A DNA stretch of 32,931 bases from assembly GCA_021791635.1 (NCBI GenBank), contig JAJYWF010000015.1, forward strand, positions 1 through 32,931, written 5' to 3'. The notes beneath the pieces are model-generated. The model did not search any database. It was not told the origin of the DNA and saw nothing but the letters and a program-made list of their open reading frames with translations. Every line of letters begins with the position of its first letter. Position 1 is the first letter of the stretch. Shown here one piece after another: positions 1 through 7,828 of this stretch. The DNA is from Actinomycetes bacterium. GTDB taxonomy: Bacteria; Actinomycetota; Acidimicrobiia; Acidimicrobiales; RAAP-2. Both the position numbers and the translations under genes were made by a program.

Positions 1-1
1 C

Positions 2-55
2 GCCCACGCCCACATCCCCGACGCCCTGGACGCGGTCCTGACCGCCGGTACCTGA
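2..55 (+). CDS. C-terminal tail of an unidentified gene (partial)
   Basis: An open frame enters from the left edge and stops at TGA 53-55, giving the last 17 residues (ending LDAVLTAGT). The fragment is too short to assign a family. It is kept only because the frame is clean, its codons are GC-rich at third positions like the neighbours, and the next gene starts 33 bp downstream on the same strand, so the two could be co-transcribed. Confidence 0.3.
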   Translation, partial: AHAHIPDALDAVLTAGT

Positions 56-88
56 GCCGACGCCCCTGCCAGCGTCGCCGACGAGTCG

Positions 89-1291
89 ATGAGCCCACCA
101 GCCGACGAGCCGACGAGCCCACGAGCCGACGGGACGAGCCACCAGGCCGGAGACCCGGGCACCCTGATGCGACGGCTGGGTTGGGTGGTGCTTGGTGCCG
201 GCCTGCCTGCTGTGGGGGTGGCCCTGGCCCTGGCCTCGACCAGGACCGGTGCGGCGGCCGCCCAGGATTGGCCCCCCTTCGTGCTCGTGAGCGGCCTGCT
301 CCTCCTTGGAATGGTGGCCGGACGCGACGGCCTGTTCGCCGCCGGCGGGTTCTGGGTGGCCCGCCTGGCTCGAAGCGGGCTCTCGCTCCTGGCGGCGTCC
401 GCCGTCCTGGTGGCCGTGGTGGCCGCGGTGCTGAACCTCGATACCGCCGTCGTGTTCCTCACCCCGGTCCTGATCGCCGCCGCCAGGCGGAGACAGGTCG
501 ACGAGGAACCCTTCATGTACCTCACCATCTTCCTGGCCAACGGCGCATCCCTGCTCCTCCCGGGCTCCAACCTCACGAACCTCATCGTCATCGAGGACCG
601 CCATCTCTCGGGCGCCGGCTTCGCCGTCACCATGCTTCCGGCCTGGATCGCGTCGTGTGTGGCCATCTCGGTGACGGTGGCCGTGGTCTTCCGTCACCGC
701 CTCGGAGCGGCGGCCGGCGGTGGACCCCCGGTCACCCGGCCCCGCCTCGGAGTCGGTCTGGCCGGTGTGGGGGTGGCCGTAGCCGCCATGGTGGCGCTCC
801 CGGCCGGCTCGGCCGCGTGGGTGGTGCTCGCCGCCGGGCTCCTGGCCGCGGGGTGGAGATTGGCCGGTCACCGGCTCACGCTCGACGCCGTCCGCCGGTC
901 GGTGCGGTTCCCCCTGCTGGCCGGTCTGTTCGGCCTGGCCGTAGGACTGGGAGCGCTGGGTCGGGTGTGGTCGGGCCCGCACCGGTTGCTGGCCCACGCC
1001 GGTTCGTGGGAGACGGCGGGCGTCGGTGCTCTGGCCGCGGTGGTGTTCAACAACCTGCCCGCGGCCTCGCTCCTGGCATCACGCCCGGTCCCGAACCCGT
1101 ACGCCCTCCTGGTCGGCTTGAACCTCGGCCCCAACCTGGTCCTGACCGGGGGACTGGCCGCCCTGTTGTGGTGGCAGGTGTCCGGTTCGACCGGCGCCCA
1201 CCCTTCCGTCTCCCGCTTCACCCGCCTCGGAGTGGTCGTGGTCCCGGTGTCCATGGCCGTGGCCGTCGGCGCGCTGGTCCTCTTCCACTGA
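89..1291 (+). CDS. ArsB/SLC13-like (ion transporter superfamily) membrane permease
   Basis: This is a polytopic inner-membrane protein of up to 400 residues with roughly ten hydrophobic segments. The stretch NLDTAVVFLTPVLIAAARR (about residues 117-135) is the signature loop of ArsB/CitM-type ion transporters, and a second conserved region, NGASLLLPGSNLTNLIV, contains the GSNLTN re-entrant motif. Near the C-terminus VVFNNLPAASLL matches the repeated half. These features suggest an anion or arsenite/antimonite efflux permease, but no ars regulator or ArsA is nearby, so the substrate is unknown. The first 26 residues are hydrophilic and come from a CGACGAGCC-rich stretch. The ATG at 167 (MRRLGWVV), directly before the first membrane helix, is a strong alternative start. 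It may continue from the truncated gene to its left. The family is confident, the substrate is not. Confidence 0.78.
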   Translation: MSPPADEPTSPRADGTSHQAGDPGTLMRRLGWVVLGAGLPAVGVALALASTRTGAAAAQDWPPFVLVSGLLLLGMVAGRDGLFAAGGFWVARLARSGLSLLAASAVLVAVVAAVLNLDTAVVFLTPVLIAAARRRQVDEEPFMYLTIFLANGASLLLPGSNLTNLIVIEDRHLSGAGFAVTMLPAWIASCVAISVTVAVVFRHRLGAAAGGGPPVTRPRLGVGLAGVGVAVAAMVALPAGSAAWVVLAAGLLAAGWRLAGHRLTLDAVRRSVRFPLLAGLFGLAVGLGALGRVWSGPHRLLAHAGSWETAGVGALAAVVFNNLPAASLLASRPVPNPYALLVGLNLGPNLVLTGGLAALLWWQVSGSTGAHPSVSRFTRLGVVVVPVSMAVAVGALVLFH

Positions 1292-1305
1292 ACCCGAGCT
1301 CGTCT

Positions 1306-1342
1306 GCACCGGTGTTCGTCGCCGAGCGGGGCCGGTGCCCCG
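1306..1342. terminator. GC-rich hairpins between convergent genes
   Basis: The 68-bp gap between the permease (+) and the DMT transporter (-) contains CGGGGC at 1327-1332 pairing with GCCCCG at 1337-1342 around a 4-nt loop, nested with GCACCGG 1306-1312 against CCGGTGC 1332-1338. There is no T-tract, so this is a hairpin-type terminator candidate by position only. Confidence 0.4.
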
Positions 1343-1359
1343 AGCCCGCGGGCGAGCCC

Positions 1360-2307
1360 TCAGCCGTTGGGGAACTGAGGTATGGCCGGCCCGCCGGGAG
1401 CCTCGGGGGGTCGCCGCATCCGGTGGCGCACGGTCAGCAGGTCCGAGTGCTCCTCGCCCTCCCCTTTGACCCCGCTCACCAGCGGGGAGCGGCAGAGCAC
1501 GAGGGCGCCGGCGAAGAGCACGAGGAGGGAGAGTGCCTCCATCGGTCCCCAGGCCCCGCCCGTCCTCAGGTCGTCGCCGAAGAGCCCGACCCCGATGAGG
1601 ATGCTGGCCAGCGGGTCCACCAGGACGATGGTGGACTGCGAGGCGGCGATCGGACCGGCGTGGTAGGCGTTCTGCGTCAAGAACACGGCCAACACGCCGC
1701 ACCCGGCCAACCCGTAGGTCTGCCAGTGACGGAAGATCGACACCCAGTCGCTGGCCACGAAGTCGGTCACCGCCTTGGTCAGACCGGCGGTGAAGGCGTA
1801 GGCCACCGCCGCCGACGTCCCGAACATGGCTGCCCGCCACCACCGGGGTCCGCGCCGGGCCAAGGCGACCGCCACGGCCACCACCACCGCGCACGCCCCT
1901 CCCACTTCGGCCCATTCGATCCCGCTGGGCATGAGGTTCCCACCGGTGGGAGCAGCGAACACCAGGAAGCCCGCCAGCCCGGCGGCGGCGGCCCCGGCAG
2001 CCAGCCACTCCTTCCATCCGACGGAGAAGTTGAACCACGACCCGAGGATCAGCACCAAGAACAGCAGCTCGGTGGTGAGGACCGGCTGCACTTCGCTCAA
2101 CCGTCCGACGTGCAGGGCCACGGCCTGCATGAGAAAGGAGACGGCCATCAGCCCGAACCCGGCCAGCCAGATGCCGTGCCGGAGCGCGTGGAGCATGAGC
2201 CGGGGCTTCAACGAGTCCGACGCGGGTGCGTCCTCCACGCCCATGCGCTGGAAGATGCTGGTGAGCGCATTGGCCAGGGCCGCGCCGAGTGCCAGGATGT
2301 AGACCAT
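1360..2307 (-). CDS. DMT-superfamily (EamA/NIPA-like) transporter
   Basis: This 315-residue protein has about nine or ten hydrophobic helices and begins MVYILALGAALANALTSI, the usual first helix of drug/metabolite (DMT) superfamily permeases. The two halves repeat the fold: helices up to about residue 150, then AMFGTSAAVAYAFTAGLTKA and the rest. The conserved SEVQPVLTTELLFLVLILG segment and the later ASQSTIVLVDPLASILIG segment occupy equivalent positions in the two halves. A hydrophilic tail of about 40 residues ends the protein. Such proteins export small metabolites or move cations, and the substrate cannot be read from the sequence. A TAGACT box 12 nt before the ATG on the minus strand could drive it. 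It is convergent with the ArsB-like gene and divergent from the acyl-CoA dehydrogenase. Confidence 0.75.
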   Translation of the reverse strand: MVYILALGAALANALTSIFQRMGVEDAPASDSLKPRLMLHALRHGIWLAGFGLMAVSFLMQAVALHVGRLSEVQPVLTTELLFLVLILGSWFNFSVGWKEWLAAGAAAAGLAGFLVFAAPTGGNLMPSGIEWAEVGGACAVVVAVAVALARRGPRWWRAAMFGTSAAVAYAFTAGLTKAVTDFVASDWVSIFRHWQTYGLAGCGVLAVFLTQNAYHAGPIAASQSTIVLVDPLASILIGVGLFGDDLRTGGAWGPMEALSLLVLFAGALVLCRSPLVSGVKGEGEEHSDLLTVRHRMRRPPEAPGGPAIPQFPNG

Positions 2308-2319
2308 TGGACCGCGCCT

Positions 2320-2325
2320 AGTCTA
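2320..2325 (-). promoter_or_regulatory. -10-like box TAGACT upstream of the DMT gene
   Basis: TAGACT reads on the minus strand 12 nt before the ATG at 2307. No convincing -35 is visible. It fits the TAnnnT pattern seen before several genes in this window. Confidence 0.35.
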
Positions 2326-2430
2326 CGGGCCCGCCCCGTAGATCGCGCCATGGCTGTTCGGCGTTGCAGCGGCGGCCGGCGCGCGGTCACGAAGACCGGT
2401 CGGGGCAGCGACGGGACAGAGGGAGGATGC

Positions 2431-3648
2431 ATGGACGAGGTGACCACGATGGAGCGGTTCGAGGCGGAAGCGCGGGCCTTCTTGGACGCCCACGCCCAAC
2501 CCCGGGCCGAGGTCCACTTCGAATGGGGCCAGGGCTCCGACCGGGTGGCCCTGATCCCCGAGAGCACCCCCGAGCAGGACCGCATCGAGCTGGCTTCCGC
2601 CCGGGAGTGGTCCCAGACCGTCTTCGACGCCGGCTTCGGCTGGCTCACCGGCCCCCCGGCCTACGGCGGGCGGGGGCTCTCCCGGGACCACGAGCGCCGC
2701 TGGAGGGAGCTGGAGGGCGCCTACGAGACCCCTTCCCAGACCATCTTCGGCATCGGCCTGGGGATGGTGGCCCCCACCATCCTGGCCCACGGTAACGAGG
2801 ACGTGAAGCAGCGCTACCTGCGCTCCATGTACCGGGGAGACATCGTGGGCTGCCAACTGTTCAGCGAGCCCGGTGCCGGGAGCGACTTGGCCGGGCTGCA
2901 GACCCGGGCGATACGCGACGGCGATGAATGGGTGGTGAACGGTCAGAAGGTCTGGACCTCGTTCGCCCACCTGGCCGATATCGGCGAGATCATCTGCCGT
3001 ACCGATCCCGAACTTCCCAAGCACCGTGGGCTGACCGGCTTCATCGTCGACATGCACGCGCCGGGCGTCGACGTCCGACCACTGCGACAGATGACCGGGG
3101 GCGCGTCGTTCAACGAGGTGTTCTTCACCGACGTCCGCATCCCCGACTCCCACCGGCTCGGTGAAGTGAACGACGGATGGTCGGTGGCTCTCACCACCCT
3201 CATGAACGAGCGGGCCGCCATAGGCGGGGGAGGCGGTGGGGCCGGTGCCGGCGGTACGTCCCGACTGGTCGACCTGGTGCGCCACTGCGGGAAGGCCGAC
3301 GATCCGATCGTCCGCCAGCAGCTGGCCCGGGTGATCGTGCACAGCCGTGTGGCGCGGTTCACGAACCTACGGGCCATGGCGAAGATCGCCGCCGGCCAGG
3401 CGCCGGGTCCCGAGATGTCCATCGCGAAGATGGCGCTCACCCAGAACCTGCTCATGACCTGTGAGCTGGTCTCGTCGGTGCTCGGGCCCGAGATGGTGGC
3501 GGACAGTGGGAGGTGGGGGACGTACGCCTGGAGCGAGCTGGTCCTGGGGGTGCCGGGAATGAGGGTGGCCGGGGGGACCGACGAGGTCCTCCGCAACATT
3601 GTCGGCGAACGCGTCCTCGGGCTACCCAAAGAGCCCGCCCCCCGCTGA
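2431..3648 (+). CDS. Acyl-CoA dehydrogenase (FadE-type flavoenzyme)
   Basis: A 405-residue FAD enzyme that would oxidise an acyl-CoA to the 2-enoyl-CoA. The start at 2431 has GGGAGG 4 nt upstream; the open frame extends much further left but reads as non-coding there. The mid-domain flavin and substrate motif is GCQLFSEPGAGSDLAGLQT (about residues 144-162), followed by VVNGQKVWTS and the beta-sheet domain. The C-terminal helical domain ends GGTDEVLRNIVGERVLGLP, the pattern of actinobacterial FadE subunits that often work as heteromers on sterol or branched side chains. The glutamate of the classical YEGT site is replaced (AGGT), so catalysis would need another glutamate, perhaps E260 in LMNERAAIG, or a partner subunit. 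A glycine-rich run (about residues 265-275) directly follows that helix. No partner fadE gene is adjacent. The substrate is unknown. Confidence 0.9.
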   Translation: MDEVTTMERFEAEARAFLDAHAQPRAEVHFEWGQGSDRVALIPESTPEQDRIELASAREWSQTVFDAGFGWLTGPPAYGGRGLSRDHERRWRELEGAYETPSQTIFGIGLGMVAPTILAHGNEDVKQRYLRSMYRGDIVGCQLFSEPGAGSDLAGLQTRAIRDGDEWVVNGQKVWTSFAHLADIGEIICRTDPELPKHRGLTGFIVDMHAPGVDVRPLRQMTGGASFNEVFFTDVRIPDSHRLGEVNDGWSVALTTLMNERAAIGGGGGGAGAGGTSRLVDLVRHCGKADDPIVRQQLARVIVHSRVARFTNLRAMAKIAAGQAPGPEMSIAKMALTQNLLMTCELVSSVLGPEMVADSGRWGTYAWSELVLGVPGMRVAGGTDEVLRNIVGERVLGLPKEPAPR

Positions 3649-3680
3649 CCCCGCCCCGGCCCGGTGCCCGCCAAATTCGC

Positions 3681-4370
3681 TCATCCCCACGGCAGCTCCT
3701 TCACGTACGACCAGCTCCGCCGATGGATGGCCGAGAGCCCGAACCCGTTGAGCGCTCTGCGGTGGGACGGTGACGGGTAGCCCTTGTTCTGCTCGAAGTC
3801 GTACGGGGGGAAGTGGGCCGCCTGCTCGCGCATGATGCGGTCCCTGACCACCTTGGCCAGCACCGACGCCGCCGCCACGGACACGCAGCGGGCGTCACCT
3901 CCGACGACGGGAACGACCGCCGGACCGCCCGCGACCTGGCACGGCTCCTCACCCGATGTCCATCCGAAGAGATCGCGGGGACCGTCCACCAAGACGGCAT
4001 CGGGCACCGGGCGTAGCTGGGCCCACGCCCGCATCGCGGCCAAGCGGATCGCCGCCGTCATCCCCCGCTGGTCGCACTCCTCGGGCCCGGCGTGGCCCAC
4101 CGCCCAGTCGGTGCACCACCCGGCGACGTCCTCGAACATCGACTCGCGGCGTCGCTCGGAGAGGAGCTTGGAGTCCCGCAGGCCCTCGGGGTAGGAGCCG
4201 GGCCGTCCGACCTCCACGACGGCGACGCCCACGCTCACCGGGCCGGCCCACGCGCCCCGTCCGACTTCGTCGGCTCCGGCCACCAGACGGTGACCGGAGT
4301 CCCACAGCCCCCGCTCGTGGTCGAAGGTCGGCCAGCCGGGGCGCGTGCGGGCTCCGCCGTTCAATACCAT
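3681..4370 (-). CDS. rnhB: Ribonuclease HII
   Basis: This 229-residue endoribonuclease nicks the RNA strand of RNA:DNA hybrids and starts removal of misincorporated ribonucleotides. The hallmark GADEVGRGAWAGPV near residue 30 supplies the first Asp-Glu pair. VLVDGP and GGDARCVSVAAASVLAKV supply the remaining metal-binding carboxylates and the conserved Ala/Ser helix. The C-terminal FEQNKGYPSPSHRRAL is the usual type II substrate-binding end. The frame runs open to 4538, but the upstream part is Gly/Pro/Thr-rich and antisense to another gene, so the ATG at 4370 is preferred; it gives a normal family length. The 3' end lies 32 bp from the acyl-CoA dehydrogenase stop. The start overlaps that of the divergent gene inside a CCATGG palindrome. 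Confidence 0.92.
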   Translation of the reverse strand: MVLNGGARTRPGWPTFDHERGLWDSGHRLVAGADEVGRGAWAGPVSVGVAVVEVGRPGSYPEGLRDSKLLSERRRESMFEDVAGWCTDWAVGHAGPEECDQRGMTAAIRLAAMRAWAQLRPVPDAVLVDGPRDLFGWTSGEEPCQVAGGPAVVPVVGGDARCVSVAAASVLAKVVRDRIMREQAAHFPPYDFEQNKGYPSPSHRRALNGFGLSAIHRRSWSYVKELPWG

Positions 4371-4686
4371 GGGCTCGGTGGGGGCCAGATCGACGCAGGG
4401 TTCGCCACCCGGGACGGGCCCAGACCCGGTGACACGCCCGGTGCCACACCCGGTGTCAAGTCCCGGGCCAGGTCCGGAACCGCGGCCTCGCATCGAACCG
4501 GGCACGGCGGTCGAGGTCCGCAACCGCTTCGACGGCACCTGGGCCCGTGGCTTCTCGGTGGCCGACGTCGATCCGGAAGGCGCCTACCTGATCCGGCGCA
4601 CGTCCGACGGGAGCATCCTGCCCGGTTCGTTCGCACGCGACGCCATCCGCCGTGAGCGCCGGCGGCGCTCGGGGTGGTGGTACTGA
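4369..4686 (+). CDS. Small hypothetical protein, possible SH3/Tudor-like fold
   Basis: I do not recognise a named family. From ATG 4369 the protein has 105 residues: a Pro/Gly/Ser-rich, probably disordered first 40 residues made from imperfect CCGGTG/CACACC repeats, then a compact region beginning IEPGTAVEVRNRFDGTW and running through ARGFSVADVDPEGAYLIRR to DGSILPGSFARDAIRRER, ending in RSGWWY. The alternating hydrophobic strands and the N-x-x-x-G-T-W-x-x-G-F pattern suggest a small beta-barrel like SH3 or Tudor domains; this is inference. Several in-frame GTG codons (for example 4345, or within the repeats) are alternative starts, so the N-terminus is uncertain. It is divergent from rnhB and ends 15 bp from the convergent GYD gene. 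Confidence 0.6.
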   Translation: MGSVGARSTQGSPPGTGPDPVTRPVPHPVSSPGPGPEPRPRIEPGTAVEVRNRFDGTWARGFSVADVDPEGAYLIRRTSDGSILPGSFARDAIRRERRRRSGWWY

Positions 4687-4701
4687 CCGCAGCCGGGGTG
4701 G

Positions 4702-4998
4702 TCAGCCGACGTCGGTCCTGACGGCATCGACGTAGTCGTCGATGGCCACCGCGGTCAGGGTCAGCGTCTTCATCGTCCCCCGGGCCCCCAGGACGAGCGC
4801 CACACGGGACATGACCTTCTCGTCGGGAGCTTCGAGCACGGTGCAGAAGTCGTACGGACCGAGCAGCGCCCACTGCGCCACCACCCGGACCCCCATGGCC
4901 TCCACCTCGGCGTTCACCTGCTTCAGCCGGTCCGGGTTCTCCCGGAGAGTCTCCGCCCCGTCAGGGCCGACGGTCGAGAGCATGAGGAACGTGACCAC
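4702..4998 (-). CDS. GYD-domain protein
   Basis: This 98-residue protein begins MVTFLMLSTVGPDGAETLRE and carries the GYD-like core RVVAQWALLGPYDFCTVLEA (here GPYDF), followed by a helix and the final strand TLTLTAVAIDDYVDAV. This is the ferredoxin-like dimeric alpha/beta barrel of the GYD family, which is small, cytoplasmic and of unknown biochemical role. The start codon is GTG at 4998, with a TAGCTT box 6 nt upstream and no Shine-Dalgarno, which fits a leaderless message. It is divergent from the alpha-mannosidase with about 100 bp between the starts, so the two promoters sit back to back. Confidence 0.82.
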   Translation of the reverse strand: MVTFLMLSTVGPDGAETLRENPDRLKQVNAEVEAMGVRVVAQWALLGPYDFCTVLEAPDEKVMSRVALVLGARGTMKTLTLTAVAIDDYVDAVRTDVG

Positions 4999-5004
4999 AT
5001 CTTC

Positions 5005-5010
5005 AAGCTA
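5005..5010 (-). promoter_or_regulatory. -10-like box TAGCTT for the GYD gene
   Basis: TAGCTT on the minus strand ends 6 nt before the GTG start at 4998, placing transcription initiation at or next to the start codon. No Shine-Dalgarno lies in between. Confidence 0.45.
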
Positions 5011-5062
5011 CCGCGCCACGTGGACGCTCTGGAGGACGTGGCTCGGGCCGGACCGACGCGGA

Positions 5063-5091
5063 TTGGACCGGGAGGAGTTCCGTCGTAACCT
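5063..5091 (+). promoter_or_regulatory. Leaderless promoter of the alpha-mannosidase gene
   Basis: TTGGAC (5063-5068) and TAACCT (5086-5091) are separated by exactly 17 bp, and the ATG follows the -10 box by 7 nt. This is the best two-box promoter in the window and implies a transcript starting at or beside the initiation codon. The GGAGGAG at 5071-5077 lies inside the promoter spacer and too far from the ATG to act as a ribosome-binding site. Confidence 0.6.
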
Positions 5092-5098
5092 GCTCTCC

Positions 5099-7828
5099 AT
5101 GAGCCCCCGCCGAGTCGCCATCGTCCCCCACACCCACTGGGACCGGGAGTGGTACGAACCCTTCCAGACCTTCCGGATGAACCTGGTGGACACCCTCGAC
5201 CGCCTGCTGGACCTGATGGAGTCCGACCCCTCGTACACCGACTTCCTGATCGACGGCCAGATGGCGGCCGTCGACGACTACCTCGAGGTCCGCCCACAGG
5301 CCGAGACCCGGATCCGGGAGCTGGCCGTCGCCGGGCGCCTGACGATGGGACCGTGGTACATCCTCATGGACGAGTTCCTGGTCTCGGCCGAGACCATCGT
5401 GCGCGACCTCCAGATGGGCCTGGAGCGGGGTGCCTCGTTCGGTGGGGCCATGTCGGTCGGCTACCTCCCCGACATGTTCGGCCACATCGCCCAGATGCCC
5501 CAGATCCTCCGCATGGCCGGCCTCGAGCACGCCGTGGTGTGGCGCGGCGTGCCGTCGGACATCACGCGGACGGCCTTCTGGTGGGAGGCGCCGGACGGAT
5601 CGACCGTCCGGGCCGAGTACCTGCCCCTCGGCTACGGCAACGGCGCCGAGCTCCCCGAAGACGGCAAGGCGCTCGTCCGCCGGACCGAGGACCACGAGCA
5701 GGAGGTGGCGTCCTTCCTCATGGACCGGATCTTGTTCATGAACGGGTCGGACCATCTCGCCCCCCAACCGTGGCTGGGTCGGGTGGTGGCCGAAGCGAAC
5801 GCTCTCCAGGGGGACTACGAGTTCGAGATCACGTCGTTGCCGGCGTACCTGGCCGACGCTCCGACCGAAGGCCTCCAGCGCTGGAAGGGAGAGCTGCGCT
5901 CGGGAGCCCGGGCCAACGTCCTCATGGGGGTGACGTCGAACCGGGTCGACGTGAAGCACGCCGCGGCGGTGACCGAGCGCCAGCTGGAGCGACGGGCCGA
6001 GCCCTACGCCGCGCTGTTCCTCCCCCCCGACCAGTGGCCGGCGCGCCTCTTGGCCCTGGCCTGGAAGGAAGTGGTGCGCAACGCCGCCCACGACTCCATC
6101 TGCGCCTGCTCGGTCGACGACGTCGTCGACGCCGTGCTCCACCGGTTCGCCGAGTCGCGCCAGATCGCCGAAGGGGTCGCCGGACGTGCCCTCTCCTCAT
6201 TCGCCCGGTCGATGGCCGAACCCGGGACGGTGGTGGTGAACCCCTCGGCCCGACCTCGTTCGGGGATGGTCGAGCTGGTGGTCGGTGCCGAGGAGCCCCC
6301 CGGCGACGACGTCCAAGTGCTCTCCGAACGGTTCGGCCTCCCCGGGTCGATGACCCTGGATGCCGACACGGTGCGTACCGTGCTCGGCATGCTCCAGGGG
6401 CCCAAGATCGATAACGACGCCTGGGTCCAGGACGTGCGCATCGAAGAGGACGAGACCGGCATCGACCTCACCGTCGCCGTCGGCCCCGAGGAGCGTCCCG
6501 GCGTGCCTATCACCGAGGCCAAGCAGGATATGTACACCCGCCTCGGCGCCCGTCCCGACGTCACCGTCCGCGTCCGTCTCGACCAGCCACCGATCCGTCG
6601 CATCGCCGCCCGGGTGACCGACGTCCCCGGCCTGGGGTGGCGGGTCTTCGCTCCAGGGTCCCTCGAGCACCCCGCCGCAGCGGAGCCCCCCTCTCCGAGG
6701 AACGGGCCCCAGGGCGGAGGCGCGGGAGCGAGCGCCGATGTCGCGCTGTCCAACGGCCTGGTCACGGTCGTCGTCGACGCCTCGGACGGAACGTTCGCCA
6801 TCAATGGCCTCGGTGGCTTCGGCCGGCTGCTTGACGGCGGAGACCTCGGCGACTCCTACAACTACTCGCCGCCGAGGAACGACTCGGTCATCGACACCCC
6901 GCACTCGGTGCGTGTCGACATCGGGGAGCGGGGACCGGTGCGGGCCACGGCCGTGATCACCGCCGACTACCGCTGGCCCGACCATGTCGACGGTGGATCC
7001 CAGTCCCGGGTGGGCGAGCACGACGTCCAGGTGGTGACCACCGTGGAGGTTCGCGCCGACGAGCTCCCGGTGCGGGTCACCACGAGCTTCGTCAACCCGA
7101 GCCGCGACCACCGGCTCCGCGTGCACCTGCCGCTCCCCGAGCCGGCGTCCTCTTCGGAAGCCGAGTGCGCTTTCGGCACGGTCGTACGGGGCCTCACCAT
7201 CGAAGGGCGTCCTGACGAGCTGGGGCTCCCGACCTTCCCGGCCCGGCGGTTCGTGACCGCCGGTGGGCTGACCGTCGTCCACGACGGCGTTGTCGAGTAC
7301 GAGCTGGTAGACGTCGCTTCACCGGGTGACAGCTTGGACCACCCGACCGGCGGGGCCGGAGCACTGGCCCTGACCCTGCTGCGGTCCACCGGGATGCTCT
7401 CGCGCCTCGGCATGGCCTACCGGCCGTTCCCTGCCGGCCCTCTCACTCCGGTCGAGGGGCTCCAGCTCACCGGACGCCGTATCACCGCCCACTACGCGCT
7501 GGCTCTCGGGTGTGAGGATCCCTGGTCTCTGGCCGACGACATCCTGCTCCCGCTCGAAGTGGTCACGTCGCCCGGCGGGGGGTGGCGTCCCGACCACGGG
7601 TCGGTCCTCAGGGTGGAGGGCGCCGAGCTATCGGCGGTGCAGCGCCGGGCCGGGATGCTCGAAGTCCGGGTGTACAACCCCGGCCCCGACCCGGCGACGG
7701 TGCGGTTCCCCACACACCGAGGGTGGCTGGTCGACCTTCGAGGCACCCCTCTCGAGGCATTCGACGAGTCCTTCCAGCTACGACCCTTCGGGATCGCCAC
7801 GGCCCGACTGCTCGACCCCGCGTCCTGA
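5099..7828 (+). CDS. GH38 alpha-mannosidase
   Basis: A 909-residue glycoside hydrolase of family 38, which hydrolyses terminal alpha-mannosides with retention using a bound zinc ion. The N-terminal motif VPHTHWDREWY provides H13 and D15. D125 in VGYLPDMFGH is the expected nucleophile and zinc ligand, and H331 in RNAAHDSICACSVDDVV is the fourth ligand. The catalytic barrel and three-helix region run to about residue 430, and the rest is the usual long beta-sandwich portion with mannosidase C-terminal strands. A Pro/Gly/Ala-rich loop near residues 520-545 separates sub-domains. No signal peptide is seen, so the enzyme is probably cytoplasmic and may turn over mannose-containing glycans or lipids. 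The open frame continues to 4742, but family alignment and the promoter place the start at 5099. The 3' end overlaps the convergent cyclase gene by 51 bp. Confidence 0.92.
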   Translation: MSPRRVAIVPHTHWDREWYEPFQTFRMNLVDTLDRLLDLMESDPSYTDFLIDGQMAAVDDYLEVRPQAETRIRELAVAGRLTMGPWYILMDEFLVSAETIVRDLQMGLERGASFGGAMSVGYLPDMFGHIAQMPQILRMAGLEHAVVWRGVPSDITRTAFWWEAPDGSTVRAEYLPLGYGNGAELPEDGKALVRRTEDHEQEVASFLMDRILFMNGSDHLAPQPWLGRVVAEANALQGDYEFEITSLPAYLADAPTEGLQRWKGELRSGARANVLMGVTSNRVDVKHAAAVTERQLERRAEPYAALFLPPDQWPARLLALAWKEVVRNAAHDSICACSVDDVVDAVLHRFAESRQIAEGVAGRALSSFARSMAEPGTVVVNPSARPRSGMVELVVGAEEPPGDDVQVLSERFGLPGSMTLDADTVRTVLGMLQGPKIDNDAWVQDVRIEEDETGIDLTVAVGPEERPGVPITEAKQDMYTRLGARPDVTVRVRLDQPPIRRIAARVTDVPGLGWRVFAPGSLEHPAAAEPPSPRNGPQGGGAGASADVALSNGLVTVVVDASDGTFAINGLGGFGRLLDGGDLGDSYNYSPPRNDSVIDTPHSVRVDIGERGPVRATAVITADYRWPDHVDGGSQSRVGEHDVQVVTTVEVRADELPVRVTTSFVNPSRDHRLRVHLPLPEPASSSEAECAFGTVVRGLTIEGRPDELGLPTFPARRFVTAGGLTVVHDGVVEYELVDVASPGDSLDHPTGGAGALALTLLRSTGMLSRLGMAYRPFPAGPLTPVEGLQLTGRRITAHYALALGCEDPWSLADDILLPLEVVTSPGGGWRPDHGSVLRVEGAELSAVQRRAGMLEVRVYNPGPDPATVRFPTHRGWLVDLRGTPLEAFDESFQLRPFGIATARLLDPAS

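Noticed and set aside
181-2430. Upstream extension of the acyl-CoA dehydrogenase frame
   Set aside because: This 750-codon lead-in overlaps the permease gene and is antisense to the DMT gene. The translation is Arg/Pro/Gly noise, and a good RBS marks the true start at 2431.
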